The notes: generated by a model not told the origin, from the sequence alone. Shown: positions 21,084 to 34,201, counted from the stretch's first letter. The stretch is DNA of 64,000 nt from Delphinus delphis (GCF_949987515.2 NW_027192651.1:4464001-4528000); one strand, 5' to 3'. Translations and numbers: made by a program.

Positions 21084-22119
21084 CCCTTTGAAGTCATATT
21101 GCATGGTACCCATTCCACGGGTCTCAACTCTCCAGGTTTAAGGTATTCTTCCTTCAGCTAAAACATGCATGTGGAACCCAGAGTATGATCAACCGTGTGA
21201 TCAGGAGACGTGTTCAGATATGTCTCAGTTTTCGTCCCCTGGAACTCAGGTGCAACATTCCAGACGCTTTACTAACACTCTCCCCACTTGGAGAGTCAGT
21301 GCCTTTAACCTCCTGTTTGGCCCAGTTTGCAATTTCTGCGGAAGATGAACAGGAATAGGGAGAACCAATGAGAGACTAGCTGGCGGTGTCTGGACGGGCA
21401 AATTTAACTCTCATTTCCCACCAGGAAGAGGAATTAACCAAAGGCTCAGCGTGCCGTGCCGGAACCAGATTAAGGCCTGAAGCCATGCTGCGGTGTTGCG
21501 GACAGGTCACAAGAAATCGAGTTGAAGAAAGGAGCTCAGGGGCACTGTAATTCACAAACCTGCAGAGTTATGAATGACAGCTATCATCCAAAAATATACT
21601 GAAGTAAGGCTGCCAAGAGGACTTGAAAGCGGGGCAGAATTGCACGAAACCGATTTCAGGAGGTAGACTGGAATTGCATTGAAAGCATAGGAAAAGAGGC
21701 AGAACGTCCACAATGATGCACTTGGCCAAAAAGTGCATATGCGTTTTTTCCTGAATATATTCAGGAAAAAATGCATACGCCCTTTTGGCCAACCAAGCAA
21801 GCTTGCAAAGGAAATCTGCACTACAATGAAGTCTCACTACCCCCCGATCAAAAGGGCCATCTGAAAAAAGTGTAAAATCCAGAAAGGCAGGACATGCCAT
21901 GGAGAACTGGGAGCCTTGTTATGCTGATGGGCGGGATGTAAATTGCCAACAGACACTCGGGAAAAGTGTATGGTGTTTCCTGAAACACCTAGAAAACAAA
22001 GCAACAGAGCCAAGGGCACTTCTACTAATGGTCCTATAGCTTAGGGAAATTAAAATCAAAAAGACACAGCCACCCCAAAATTTGGGATGGCTCTGTTTTC
22101 AAGGACCTTGCTTACGGTA
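21084..22119 (+). repeat. Modern satellite monomer D, truncated by island unit 2
   Basis: Same phase as the array, 11,606 bp after monomer 7. The palindrome at 21722-21792 is imperfect (AAAGTGCATATGCG; CCTTTTGG with one T lost). From about 22120 the sequence switches to the old-type remnant that starts island unit 2. Confidence 0.87.
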
Positions 22120-22510
22120 CAAGTTCAATATCACAGAAAGTGAAAAATGGATAAAGAAGTTGTGGTACTTACGTACAATGCAATATCACTTAGCAATGAA
22201 ATCTATGTCATCAGGCCCGTAGCAGCACAATGAGTGGATTCAGGTATGGTGATTCTAACTGAAATAAGTCACACAGAAAAAGAAACATCATAAGATATTA
22301 TTAATACACGGAATGTGAACTTGGCTACCCATGAACTGAATTACAAAGCAGAACAGGGTCTCAACTTTAGAAAACCAACATATGCCTGCTTAAGGGGGAA
22401 GGTGAGTTGGGGTGCTGCATAAAAGCAGAGTTTGAAATTAGCACAGATACCGTTCCATAAGCCAAATATGTAATAGACAAGACCTACCCCTTGCTCAACG
22501 AAATGGATTC
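22120..22510 (+). repeat. Old-type satellite remnant, second copy
   Basis: I saw no difference from 10514-10904, including the same abrupt join to L1 after GGATTCAACA. The identical join proves both units derive from one event followed by duplication. Confidence 0.78.
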
Positions 22511-23258
22511 AACAATGAGGTATCACCTCACACCTGGTAGAATAGGCATCATAGAAAATCTACAAACAGAAAATGCTGGAAAGGGTGTGGAGAAAAGGAA
22601 CCCTCTTCCACTATTGTTGGGAATATAAATTGATACAGTCATTATGGAGAACAATATGGAATTTCTTAAGAAGCTAACAATAGAATTACCATATGATACA
22701 GCAATCCCAGTACTGGACATATACCCAGACAAAACCATAAATCAAAAAGAGTCATTCACCGCAATGTTCATTGCATCACTATTTACAATATCGAGGTAAT
22801 GGAAGCAACCTAAATGCCCACAGACAGACGAATGCATAAAGCTGTGGTACATATATAAAATGGAATATTACTAAGCCATGAAAAGGAATGAAATTGGGTC
22901 ATTTGTAGAGACGTCGATGGATCTAGAGACTGTCATACAGAGTGAAGTAAGTCAGAAAGAGAAAAACAAATCTTGTATATTCATGCATATATGTGGAACC
23001 TAGAAAAACTGTACAGATTAACCATTTTGCAAGGCATAAATAGAGCAACAGATGTACACAACAAACGTATGGACAACAAGGGGGGAAAGCTGTTGGGGGG
23101 GTGGTGGTGGGAGGAATTGAGAGACTGGGATTGGCATGTATACATTTATATGTATAAAATAGATAACCAATAAGAACCTGCTGTATAAAAATATAAAATA
23201 AAATTCAAAATTAAAAAGAAATAAAATTTAAAAAATAAAACAGAAAAAACAATTATTC
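22511..23258 (+). mobile_element. L1 3' end with A-rich tail, second copy
   Basis: Copy of 10905-11652 with the same 5' truncation point, the same G-rich tract (23077-23116) and the same A-rich end. I noticed no differences between the two copies. Confidence 0.87.
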
Positions 23259-24690
23259 CCTGCACATACATGTATTTATATGAATAAATTATTTCCATGC
23301 TTATATCTGTAAATACAAAAAAGAGGAATAAAATCTACCTTGAACCAAAAACGAAAAAGAGAAAAAAACACAGAACCCACCAGTTACACAGAGGAAAACC
23401 GTATCAGGGCACTTGCTCCAGTTGTAAACAATTCTGAAGTTGGTCAGTGGTGGGGAATCGTCTCCCATTCAGCCAGCAGCCCCCACGCAACAAGCGTCCT
23501 CATTGCAAAGCTGGGGCACCGTGCCGAGGCATCTGTGAGTAAACGTGAGCTGAGCCCCAGGCCAGTTGCTGCTGAGCTATTCCCACCCGTCCCAGGTAAA
23601 ACACCTGAATATATACAAGGACTTGAAAGCCTAGAGGAAGGGCCATAGAGCCACACGAGTGACAGCATGCCAGCCGACTTGGTGCCTGCAGGCCAGCCAG
23701 GATGGTCCTGGCCCTGGGTGCTCTTCTGGAAGATTTCCATTTCCCTGCCTGAGATACCCGTCCTGTCCCTGCCCCCACTGCTTTTTTCCTTCCTCACCTC
23801 TGCCCAGGGAGAAATTCCAGCAGCAGGTATGGGTGACACATCCTCTTCTTTAGCAGGTGGCAGCCTGGCAACTGCTGCAGAAAGTCCAGCAGAGCCCCAC
23901 TCACACTGGGCCACCCACAAAGCCGTGGCCTCTCACTCCCTCCCACCAGCCCAGCCCCGAGACTGCTGACAGGGCAGAGAAAATGGCGTCAGGCACGGCT
24001 GCAGGGGCTCTTGCTGCCTGGAGTGGTATTTATATTGATCTCAACCCAGGCACACCTGGGGAGGGCTGGCCGGCACGGTAAGGCTGCCCAGGTCAGCCAA
24101 TCATCACCCCTCAGGGGCTCACAGTTGCAGAAAATGGAACTTGCTGAACCGGCCAGGTCCAAGGAACAGGTGTGGGCTCCTGAGAGTCAGGATAGACAAG
24201 GGGCTGCAGCTTTGGCTTGTTTTCTAATCATTTTATCTGGCCCATGAGTGGGAGACAACTTCAAGAAAACCCTCTCCTAATGAGAGGAACCCAGGAGTCA
24301 GGGAGAGGAGGGGTGGGTGGTGGTTGGAGACAGAGGCCTGGTGCCCCGGGTGCAGTGGAAGTCTCTGGAAGACCAGGTGGAGGGAGGCCTCACGGAATGA
24401 TGCCCAGGGTCACAGACCTGTCGCAGCTGCTGTTTGTTAGTTCAAGTCCTGCTCTGAGGTGCTCTGTGTCAGCTCTGAGCGACAGGTGAGCTGGGGGTGC
24501 TCTGCAATGAGGGCTATGTGCACGGTTCCTGTGTGCCCAGCCCTGCCACGGTACCTGCAAGGGTAGCTCTGTATCCTGGGAGGGGCCTGACCACGAGAGC
24601 CCCGTGGGCTGGGGTGGGGGTGGAGTACCTGCCCAGGTGAGCTCCATATTCTGGGATTGGTCTGACCACGAGAGCCCCATGGGCTGCTGG
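23259..24690. other. Unclassified GC-rich DNA, second copy
   Basis: Copy of 11653-13084 including the 74-75 bp direct repeat at 24550-24686. No gene recognised. Frames on both strands are conserved only because the DNA copies are nearly identical, which is no evidence for coding. Confidence 0.5.
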
Positions 24691-25746
24691 GGACCTGGTA
24701 AAGGATGTCAGGACAGTCAGTGAAGCCACCGAGGATATACCTCCAGTTGCTCCTAATTCCTACACCCTGCTGGTCATTCTACCAACCACCAGGACATGGT
24801 ATTCTGTATTAGTCTTCAATGATGCCTTCTTTTGTATTCCATTAGTCCCAGAGTCACAAGAAATTTTGGCTTGTGAGTGGCAGGACTCAACATACAACTA
24901 AAACAGTACTTCCGGGCCGTCTGGCCCCAAGGGTGCAAAAATTCCCACACCATCTTTGGGGAAAGCTTAGCTAAAGACCTAAAAGTTCTACCTCTGGAAA
25001 AGGAAACCCTCCTTCAATATGCAGACGACATTCTGATCGCCAGCCCTACTAAGGAGGCCTCTGAACTACCAAGCCAATAAAGGATAGAAGTTGTCCAAGA
25101 AAAAGCTCAAATATCACAGACTGCGGTGACCTGCCTGGGCTTCATTCTCACAGAAGGTCAGAGAAGCCCATCCCAGGAAAGGGAAGAAACCATTTTCAGC
25201 CTTACCCCTTTCTAAAACTAGAAGACAGCTTAGGGGTTCCTGGGGAGGCCAGGGTTTGCTGCTTCTGGATCCCTAACTACAGTCTACTAGCTGGGCCTCT
25301 ATATGAAACACTGAAAGGAAAAGATGATGATCCTTTTGAATAGAATCCAGAAGTGGCCTTTCAAGAATGGAAAGAGCAGTCAATTCAGACCCTTGCCCTG
25401 GAACTCCCTAATTTAGCTAAACCCTTTGACCTTTACATTCCCGGTGAAAGGTGAATCGCCATTGGAGAATTCGTGCAAAAACTGGGACCACTTGAAATGG
25501 AACAATGCGAGAATGCCATCCAGGTAGGATAAACTACGGTCACCAAGGGGCTTGGCCCACTGCCACATCTGGCCAAGATACTGGCGGTATCTAAAAACCT
25601 GGAAATCAGCAGCCCAGAAGGCCACCTCCCTCCTAAGGGAAAAGGACCCCACGTGGTGATCCTAACCACCAACCATGCCCTGAAGTTGCAGGGTTCGCTC
25701 CGTGGGCACACCGACCTTGAGTGAGGAGGCCCTCCAACTCCAACAT
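24691..25746 (+). pseudogene. pol: Class I ERV pol relic, second copy
   Basis: Same reverse transcriptase remains as at 13085, with the same stops, the same frame changes and the same Val in place of the first catalytic aspartate. LLQYADDILIASPT lies at about 25010-25051. One base differs near 25450 (CCCGGTG against CCCAGTG). Sharing every defect shows the copy was made after the element had died, so it is a segmental duplication and not a second insertion. Confidence 0.85.
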
Positions 25747-26475
25747 CCAGAGAGACAACCGGGGGCAACAGGGCACCATGACGACTCGTGTGAACATCAC
25801 TTGACCTAGAGTTTCTCTCATAAAACAACAAGAGTGTGTCCCAAAAGAGTAGACTACTGCTTGCAGGACTTACTGCACCCAGAGGGGAGCTAATAATCTT
25901 GGCGGGGGAACCGTATATCACACTGTCACCATAGAAAAGCCTACAGACACCGTGATGATGGTGGCCAATAAGACCGGCTGGACTCCTGTTTACTTCAAAA
26001 GGCTGTTGACTCAGTGGCCATCATGGTCCTTGATCACCACTGACCCTGGACTGTCTGGGAGTTGAGCGGACAGGGCTCTGACACCTGGTGCTGTTTGTAC
26101 GTTAATTCAGGGGCCTAATTGAAGAAAGCACAGACTACTGGTCAGAACATCTAGGCTGGCAGAAACGGTCAGCCTAAGGTGGCCGAACAAATGTGGGGCG
26201 GGGTGAAACCGGCCCCCACAGCGTCTCTGCACATCTCTTTCCTGGACCCTTAAAGGTCATTAGAATCTATAACACTTCCAATGCTGGTGCTCAGGTGGAC
26301 GAGCAGGGAGGCAGGGGTCCTGGGGACAATCAACGTCACCGGGAGGCTGCTGGGGAGAAGCTCTGACCCTCGCCCCAGGGTATGAGGGCTCCCAACTCAG
26401 CACTCAGCAGTTACAGAAGAAGGGTCTGCACCCTCAGCACTCCAAGAATGAGGAACGGGACAAAAGGCAGAGGAG
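25747..26475 (+). other. Probable decayed ERV interior, second copy
   Basis: Copy of 14141-14869. One change was noticed at about 26071 (GAGCGGACAGG against GAGCGGAGAGG). No gene assigned. Confidence 0.4.
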
Positions 26476-26936
26476 GGGTTTGTCCCCAGCAAAGCCCATT
26501 AAAAATCCCTGGGAGATAAAAATAGAATCTGGGCAATAAAGTCAAGTCTAACCTTTTTTATCCTTTGTGCTTTGTCTAATTTCACGTGCTCCTAGGGTCC
26601 CGCATGCAGAGGTTCCACACCCGGCACTTCAGACCAGATTTCCTAGTGCAGAATGGCTGGGTCGACACCTCAGCTCCTGGGGCCCAGTGCAGACTCCACG
26701 ATATAGAGCCTGAGCTACAGCCAACCCGGCCCTCGAGAGCTCTGCCGCCTCCCCTCCCTCCCACTGACTCTGACAGGATCTCTACACAACAGCCCAGCCC
26801 ACAGCCCACGGGGTAGTGCATGCTCTCACCTCTCCATTCTCTGATCAAAATATAAAGTTTCCTTTGCTTGTGAACCAAACTCAGTCTCGATCTGTTGGCC
26901 CCAATGACACTGGGCAGGGGGACACTTGTTGGGGTC
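26476..26936 (+). mobile_element. LTR-like sequence, second copy
   Basis: Copy of 14870-15330 with the same AATAAA and TATAAAG motifs and R/U5-like end. Two changes were noticed, near 26743 (CTCTGCC) and 26788 (CACAACAGC). Confidence 0.5.
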
Positions 26937-27286
26937 CACTCTGGAGGATCAGTAACAGAAATTGAGACTATTGTAACCTCAATGAACAGATGTGTGAGCC
27001 AAACTGTAGTTAACATAGAACAGTGTATAAGGCTCGGGTAAAATAAGATGTTTCTAACACTTCCATTTGATATTTCCATCACTTTATTATAAGCAAGTTC
27101 AGTGAAAAGGTTTGTCTTATTTGTCAGGTCAATATTAGAGAAATGAAGTGATTTCTTTCCAAGGATGTACATCTAATAATCTTGGTTAAACCTTCAATCT
27201 TGTTTTAAATGCTTTTCCATTGAAAATGATACCTCTCTTTCAGCTCCCCCGTTTCTGAGAAGTATAAAATCTTATAATTTATTATT
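26937..27286. other. AT-rich unclassified stretch, second copy
   Basis: Copy of 15331-15680, with nothing recognisable in it. Confidence 0.5.
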
Positions 27287-27462
27287 ACCAAAGGGGAAAG
27301 GTGGGAGGAGGGATAAATTAACAGTTTGGAATTAACACATACACACTGCTATGTATAAAATAGATCATCAACAAGGAACTACTGTATAGCACAGGGAACT
27401 ACACTCAACATTTTGCAATAACCTATAAGGGGAAATAATCTGAAAAAGAATAGATATTTTTA
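27287..27462 (+). mobile_element. L1 3'UTR fragment, second copy
   Basis: Copy of 15681-15856, truncated at the same two points. Confidence 0.82.
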
Positions 27463-27640
27463 TTGACATCATCTATCAATGACAGTTAAAGTGTAGCCTA
27501 AGGGAAGCTGGTGGTGAGTGCTTCTGACCCTGAAGACTTCAATCATCTAAAGTTTGGACTCTGCCTACTTCCCAAGGCCCTTAATGAACATATGTGTAGC
27601 CGTAGCTTAAAAACTTCCCCAGTTTGGGTTTCGGGGAGAC
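27463..27640. other. Unclassified bridge, second copy
   Basis: Copy of 15857-16034. Two neighbouring changes (GCCTAAGGGAAGC against GCCTACGCGAAGC) lie at about 27499-27501, the only clustered difference I saw in the highly identical part. Confidence 0.4.
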
Positions 27641-29360
27641 ACTGATTTTGAAAAAGCCCTGGTGTTCTCCTTACATGAATGGGACTCTTCCTACTGCTAA
27701 AACATGTCTGTCACACCCAGAGGATGGTATACCGTCTGATCGGGAAGAGTTTGGAAAAGGCATCTCATCTCCTCATCTCCTGGTGCTCGGGTTCACCCCT
27801 CCAGTGTCTTTACTAACAGTCTCCCCACTTGGAGATGTCAGCACTGTCAACATCCTGTTGCGTACAGTTTGGAATTTGTCCAGAGGATGAAGCGGAAGGA
27901 TGAGGAACAATGAGAGACAAGTCCTAGGTGTTCAGACAGGCACATGTCACTCTAATTTCCAATCAGGAAGACGAATTGACCAAAGGCTAGGGTTGCCCAT
28001 GGAAACAGTATAGGGCTTGAGGAAATCCCGCTGCTTTGTGGCCAGTTCCCATAAACACAAGTTGAACAATGGAACTCAGGGGCAGTAAAATTCACAAAAC
28101 TGCAGAGTTGAAAATATCCACCACTGAAAAATGTCTTGAGGAAAGTCAGAGAAAAGGACTTGTAAGCAAGGGAGAATGGCAGGAAAGGGATTTGAGGAGG
28201 TAGAAAGGACTCGCCATTAAGCACAAGAAAAGGAGCTGAACATTGCCAACATTGCAGTTGGCCAAAAAGGGTGTATGCGTTTTTTTCTGTATATATTCAA
28301 GAAAAGGGCATACACTTTTTTAGCCAACCAAACAGGGGGGCACTGGAAGTCAATACTACAAAAGATATCACTTCGCATCAGTCAGAAGAGCCATCCTCAT
28401 AAAGCGTAAACAACAGAAATGCAGGACAGGGCAACGAGAAGAGGGAGCCCTGTGAGACTTATAGTGGAAATGTATATTGCCAACGGCCATTCTGGAGAAG
28501 TGTATTGTGTTTACTAAAGCATCTAAAAAATGAGCTACAGAGCATAGGGCACTTGCACTCATGGGCGTATATCTTGGGAAAAACAAAAATCGAGAGGACA
28601 CAGGCACCCCAATGTTTACCCCCTCTCTGTTTAAAAGATCCTCGACTAGGATATAACTTAAATGTCTCTGGAGGGAAAAAATGGATAGAGATGTGGTACT
28701 TAGGTAGAGTGGAATATTATTCAGCCTGGAAATCAATGAAATATGGCCAGTTGTAACGACTCCGGAGGAGTTACGTATGATCATTCTAAGTGACAGAATT
28801 CAAAAAGAAAAAGACACATATCATAAGATATCACTTAAAGGTGGAATCCAAAATGGCTACACATGAAATAAATTACAAAACAAAAACATAGTCAAATATG
28901 TAGAAAACACGCATAAGGCTGCTAAACGGGAAAGGTGGGGAGGGGTGAGGCATCATCCAGGAGGTTGAAATTAGCAAAGATACCATTCCAAATACCAAAC
29001 TGATAATCAACAAGGCCTACACGGTAGCTAAAAGAACTGCACTCAGCACACTCAAGTCACCGGAAAAGAATATATACGACTGGTAAGAATCTGAAAAAGA
29101 ATTTATTGATGTCTCTCTGTACGTGAATCAAGTGGATGTACAGCAGCAAGAAACAGAGCTTTGAAAATCAGCTGTAACCAATATAGTAATAAATTGAAAA
29201 AAAAAAAACGACAGAGAGACAGAGAAAACCTCTTACAACTTTTCCTCAGGGACGGTGATGCAACATGGATTGAACACATCTAGACCCACAGCAGGATGAG
29301 ACATAAGGCTGGAAACTGTTTGCGCTAAGAGAAATGTGAGGTTGGGTGAGGAAATGCACA
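27641..29360 (+). repeat. Diverged satellite monomer A, second copy
   Basis: Copy of 16035-17754, with the palindrome relic at 28258-28327 and the A12 run of the L1 end at about 29194-29207. One change was noted near 28124 (TCCACCACTG). Confidence 0.85.
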
Positions 29361-31107
29361 CCCTTTAAAGTAATACTACCTGGTACCCATTCAATGGGTC
29401 CCAAATCTGCAGGTTCAAGGGATCTTCCTACAGCTAAAACATGCATGGAAAACCCAGAGGACTGTACACCATGTGATCGGGAGATGTGTCTAAAATGCAC
29501 CTCATTTATCCTCTCCTGGTGCTCCTGTTCACCATTCCAGCCACGTTACTTAGAATCTCCCCACTTGGAGAATCAGCACATTTAAACTTCTGTTTCACAC
29601 ATTTTGCAAATTGTGAGGAGGATGAACGGGAAGAGGGGGAACCAATGAGAGAATAGTTGTAGGGGTTTGGACGGGCACATATCACTCTAATTTCCCATTA
29701 AGAATAAGAATTAAAGAAAGGCTCAGCCTGCCTCGCCGGAGCCAAAATAGGGCCTGAAGCAATCCTGCGGGTTTGAGGCCAGCTCACAAAAGAGCAACTT
29801 AAAAAATGGAGCTCAGGGTCACTGCAATTCACAAACCTGCAGAGTTATAAATGAAAACTAACGTCCAAAAATATGTTGAGGTAAGGCAAAGAAGAGGATC
29901 TGAATGCAAGACAGAATTGCAAGAAACAGATTTCAAGAGATAGATTGGACTCGTCTTTAACGCACATGAAAAGCGGCAGAATTTCGACAATGATGCAGTT
30001 GGCCCAAAAGGGCGTATGCGTTTTTTCCTGATTATATCCAGGAAAAAACGCATACGCACTTTATGGGCAACGAAGCAAGCAAGCAATGCAAATGTGCACA
30101 ACAAAGAAGTCTCACTTCCCACCGGTCAAAAGGGCCATCCTAAAAAATTGTAAAAACCAGAAATGCAGGACAGGCCATGGAGAACAGGGAGCCTTTATAC
30201 GCTGATGGGCAGTGTGTGAACTGCCGAGAGCCACTCTGGAGAAGTGTATGGTGGTTCCTAAATCATCTAAAAAACAGAGCTACAGAGCATAGGACACTTC
30301 CAATCATGGGAGTATATCTAGGGAAGTCTAAAAATCAACAAGACACAAGCACACCACAGTTTAGGGCTACTCTGTTTACAAGAACCTCAACTTCAGTACA
30401 CCTTAAATATCCCAGGAAAGAGAACAATGGATAAAGAAGATGTGGTACTTATGTACAATGGAATATCTCTTCACCATGAAATCAATGTAATAAGGCTAGT
30501 AGAAGGATAAAGAGTGGATTTAGGTCCGATAATACTACTTGAAATAAGTCAAACAGAAAAAGAAACATATCATAAGATATCACTTATAGAGGGAGGGTAA
30601 ATATGGCTGCACAAGAAATGAATTACAGAACAGAACAGTGTCTCACATTTAGAAAACACACTTATGTCAGCTTAAGGGGAAAGGAGAGGTGGGGTGATGC
30701 ATAAAACCAGAGTTTGAAATTAGCACAGATACCGTTCAATAAACCAAATAGGTATTAGACAAGATCTACACCTTGCTCAATGAACTGGCCTCAACACACC
30801 CTATACACCGCAGAGAAATATATCTGAGTAATAAGAATCTTAAAACCCATGTATTGATATATCTCCATAAGGGAATCAAGTGTGTGCAGAGCGGCACAAA
30901 CACAGCAGTGAAAAGGAGCTAAACCCCATTATAGAAATAAATTTTAAAAACAAAACGCTGAAACAATGAAAGAGAGAAAAATTCTTACAAAATTCGCTCA
31001 GGGGCTGTGATGCAACCTGGATTGACCACATATAAACCCACAGCTGGATAAGACATAAGGCTGGACACTTGGGGCTGAGAGGATTGGTGAGCTTTGGTGA
31101 GCAACTG
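29361..31107 (+). repeat. Diverged satellite monomer B, second copy
   Basis: Copy of 17755-19501, 1,747 bp, with the 167-bp old block at about 30912-31078 and the palindrome at 29999-30070. Confidence 0.88.
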
Positions 31108-32688
31108 CCGAAAGTTTAATGCAATACTTCATGCTACTCAGTCCAAGGGTCCCAACACTCCAGGTTGAAGGGAATCTTCCTAGAGCTAAACCATGCTTGG
31201 GAAACCCAGCGACTGGTATACCATATGATCGGGAAAGGTTTCTAAAACGCACCTCATTTTTCCTCTCCTGGGGCTCCGGATCGACATTCCAGCCGCTTTA
31301 CTAACAACATCCCCACATGGAGTCAATGCCTTTAAGTTCTGGTATCGCACAGTCTGCAGTTAGTGCAGAGGATGAATGGGAATAGGGGGAACCAGTGAGA
31401 AACTAGCTGTAGCGGTTTCAATGGGCACATGTCACTCTAATGTCACATCAGTAAGAAGAATTAACCAAAGGCACAGCAAGGTGCCCCAGAAGAAAAATAG
31501 GGCTTCAAGGAATCCTGTGGTTATGGGGCAAGACCACAAAAATAAGAGCTGAAAAGTGGGGCTAAGGGCCACTGCAATTCAAAAACTTGCAGAGTTATAA
31601 AGGCCAACTATTTTCAAAAAATATATTGAGGTAATGCTATGAAGAGACATTGAAAGCAAGGCAGAATTGCAGGAAACCGATTTCAGGAGGTAGACTGGAA
31701 TTGCATTGAAAACATATGAAGAGAGTCAGAACCTCGACAATGATGCACTTGGCCAAAAAGGCGTATGTGTTTTTTCATGAATATATTCAGGAAAAAATGC
31801 ATACGTACTTTTTGGCCAACCAAGCAAGCTTGCAAAGGAAATCTGCACTACAATGAAGTCTCACTTCCACCTGGTCAAAAGGGCCATCTGAAAAAAGTGT
31901 AAAATCCATAAAGGTATGACAGGCAATGGAGAACTGGGAGCCTTCTTATGCTGATGGGCGGGATGTTAATTGCCAACAGCCACTCTGGAGAAGTGTATGG
32001 TGTTTCCTGAAACATCTAAAAAACAAAGCAACAGAGCCTAGGACACTTCCACTTATGGTCCTATAGATTAGGGAAATTAAAATAAAAATGACACAGCCAC
32101 CCCAAAGTTAGGGACGGCTCTGTTTACAAGAACCTCGTTTACGGTACAAGTTCAATATCGCAGAAAGTGAAAAATGGATAAAGAAGTTGTGGTACTTACG
32201 TACAATGCAATATCACTCAGCAATGAAATCTATGTCATCAGGCCTGTAGCACCATAATGAGTGGATTCAGGTATGATGATTCGAACTGAAATAAGTCACA
32301 CAGAAAAGAAACATCATAAGGTATCACTAATACACAGAATGTGAACTTCGCTACACATGAACTGAATTACAAAACAGAACAGGGTCTCAAATTTAGAAAA
32401 CCAACTTATGCTTGCTTAAGGGGAAAGGTGCGTTGGGGTGCTGCATAAAACCAGAGATTGAAATGAGCACAGATAAAGTTCCTTAAGCCAAATATGGAAT
32501 AGACAAGAGCTACTCCTTGCTCAACGAAATGGACTCAACACCCCATATTAAACGCCTAAGAATGTACCTGACTAGTAAGTATCTTAAAACCGATGGATTG
32601 CTATGTCTCCAAACGAGAATCAAGCGTGTGTACAGGGGCATAAACGCAGCAGTGATAGGATTGGAGAGGTTCGGTGAGCAAATGAAGA
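31108..32688 (+). repeat. Chimeric monomer C, second copy
   Basis: Length is 1581 bp. It is nearly identical to 19502 onward until the palindrome (31749-31819), then differs at many sites: in the palindrome arms, GTTAATTGCC, CTGTAGCACCATAATG and others. It still shares private variants with the first copy, so the two are true duplicates with unequal later histories. Confidence 0.87.
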
Positions 32689-34201
32689 CCCTTTGAAGTC
32701 ATATTGCATGGTACCCATTCCACGGGTCTCAACTCTCCAGGTTTAAGGTATTCTTCCTTCAGCTAAAACATGCATGTGGAACCCAGAGTATGATCAACCG
32801 TGTGATCGGGAGACGTGTTCAGATATGTCTCAGTTTTCAACCCCTGGTACTCGGGTGCAACATTCCAGACGCTTTACTAACACTCTCCAAACTTGGAGAG
32901 TCAGTGCCTTTAACCTGCTATTTGGCCCAGTTTGCAATTTCTGCGGAAGATGAACAGGAATAGGGAGAACCAATGAGAGACTAGCTGGAGGTGTCTGGAC
33001 GGACAAATTTAACTCTCATTTCCCACCAGGAAGAGGAATTAACCAAAGGCTCAGCGTGCCGTGCCGGAACCAGATTAAGGCCTGAAGCCATCCTGCGGTG
33101 TTGCGGTCAGCTCACAAGAAAGCGAGTTGAAGAAAGGAGCTCAGGGGCACTGTAATTCACAAACCTGCAGAGTTATAAATGACAGCTATCGTCCAAAAAT
33201 ATACTGAAGTAAGGCTGCCAAGAGGACATGAAAGCGGGGCAGAATTGCAGGAAACCGATTTCAGGAGGTAACTTGAATTGCATTGAAAGCATAGGAAAAG
33301 AGGCAGAACGTCCACAATGATGCACTTGGCCAACCAAGCAAACTTGCAAAGGAAATCTGCACTACAATGAAGTCTCACTTCCCCCCGGTCAAAAGGGCCA
33401 TCTGAATAAAGTGTAAAATCCAGAAAGGCAGGACAGGCCATGGAGAACTGGGAGCCTTGTTATGCTGATGGGCGGGATGTAAATTGCCAACAGACACTCG
33501 GGAGAAGTGTATGGTGTTTCCTGAAACATCTAAAAAACAAAGCAACAGAGCCTAGGGCACTTCCACTTATGGTCCTATAGCTTAGGGAAATTAAAATCAA
33601 AAAGACACAGCCACCCCAAATTTTCCACGCCTCTGTTTACAAGAACCTCGTTTACCGTACAAGTTCAACATCGCAGAAAGTGAAAAATGGATAAAGAAGT
33701 TGTGGTATTTACTTACAAAGCAATATCACTCAGCAATGAAATCTATGTCATCAGGCCCTTAGCAGCATAATGAGTGGATTCAGGTACGATGATTCTAACT
33801 GAAATAAGTCACACAGAAAAAGAAACATCATAAGATATCACTAATACACGGAATGTAAACTTGGCTACACAGGAACTGAATTCCAAAACAGAACAGGGTC
33901 TCAAATTTAGAAAACCAACTTATGCTTGCTTAAGGGGAAAGGTGAGTTGGGGTGCAGATAAAACCAGAGATTGAAATGAGCACAGATAAAGTTCCTTAAG
34001 CCAAATATGGAATAGACAAGAGCTACTCCTTGCTCAACGAAATGGACTCAACACCGCATATTAAACGCCTAAGAATGTACCTGCTTAGTAAGTATCTTAA
34101 AACCTATGGATTGCTATGTCTCTGAAAGAGAATCAAGCATGTGTACAGAGGCATAAACGCAGCAGTGATAGGATTGGAGAGGCTTGGTGAGCAAATGAAG
34201 A
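32689..34201 (+). repeat. Satellite monomer lacking the palindrome (edge copy)
   Basis: Length is 1513 bp because the palindrome is collapsed to TTGGCCAA at 33326-33333. Private changes are common: TTTTCAACCCCTGG, CTCTCCAAACTTGG, AACCTGCTATTTGG and GTGCAGATAAAACC. It is the first array unit after the island, where homogenisation is often weakest. Confidence 0.92.
33326..33333. other. Site of palindrome deletion
   Basis: CAC-TTGGCC-AACCAAGC remains where other monomers hold 72 bp. Loss of 64 bp between the two TTGGCC copies that bound the hairpin explains the product exactly, as in slippage across a stem-loop. Two single-base losses elsewhere (about 33271 and 33956) account for the rest of the length difference. 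Confidence 0.92.

Larger units (their letters stand above)
10514..22119 (+). repeat. Island unit 1 of a large tandem duplication (11,606 bp)
   Basis: Sequence from 10514 recurs from 22120 at a constant offset of 11,606 bp. From 10514 to about 20142 I noticed only eight base differences, at about 13844, 14465, 15137, 15182, 15893, 15895, 16518 and 20036. Beyond the palindrome at 20143 the copies differ by a few per cent but still share diagnostic variants. Contents in order: old satellite remnant, L1 tail, GC-rich DNA, ERV pol and LTR relic, AT-rich DNA, L1 scrap, diverged monomers A, B and C, modern monomer D. Confidence 0.92.
22120..32688 (+). repeat. Island unit 2, duplicate of 10514 onward
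   Basis: Near-identical to unit 1 from 22120 to about 31748 at offset 11,606, with single-base changes noted near 25450, 26071, 26743, 26788, 27499, 27501, 28124 and 31642. From the palindrome at 31749 onward the two copies differ more. The offset falls to 11,605 after loss of one A near 31893. Confidence 0.92.
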
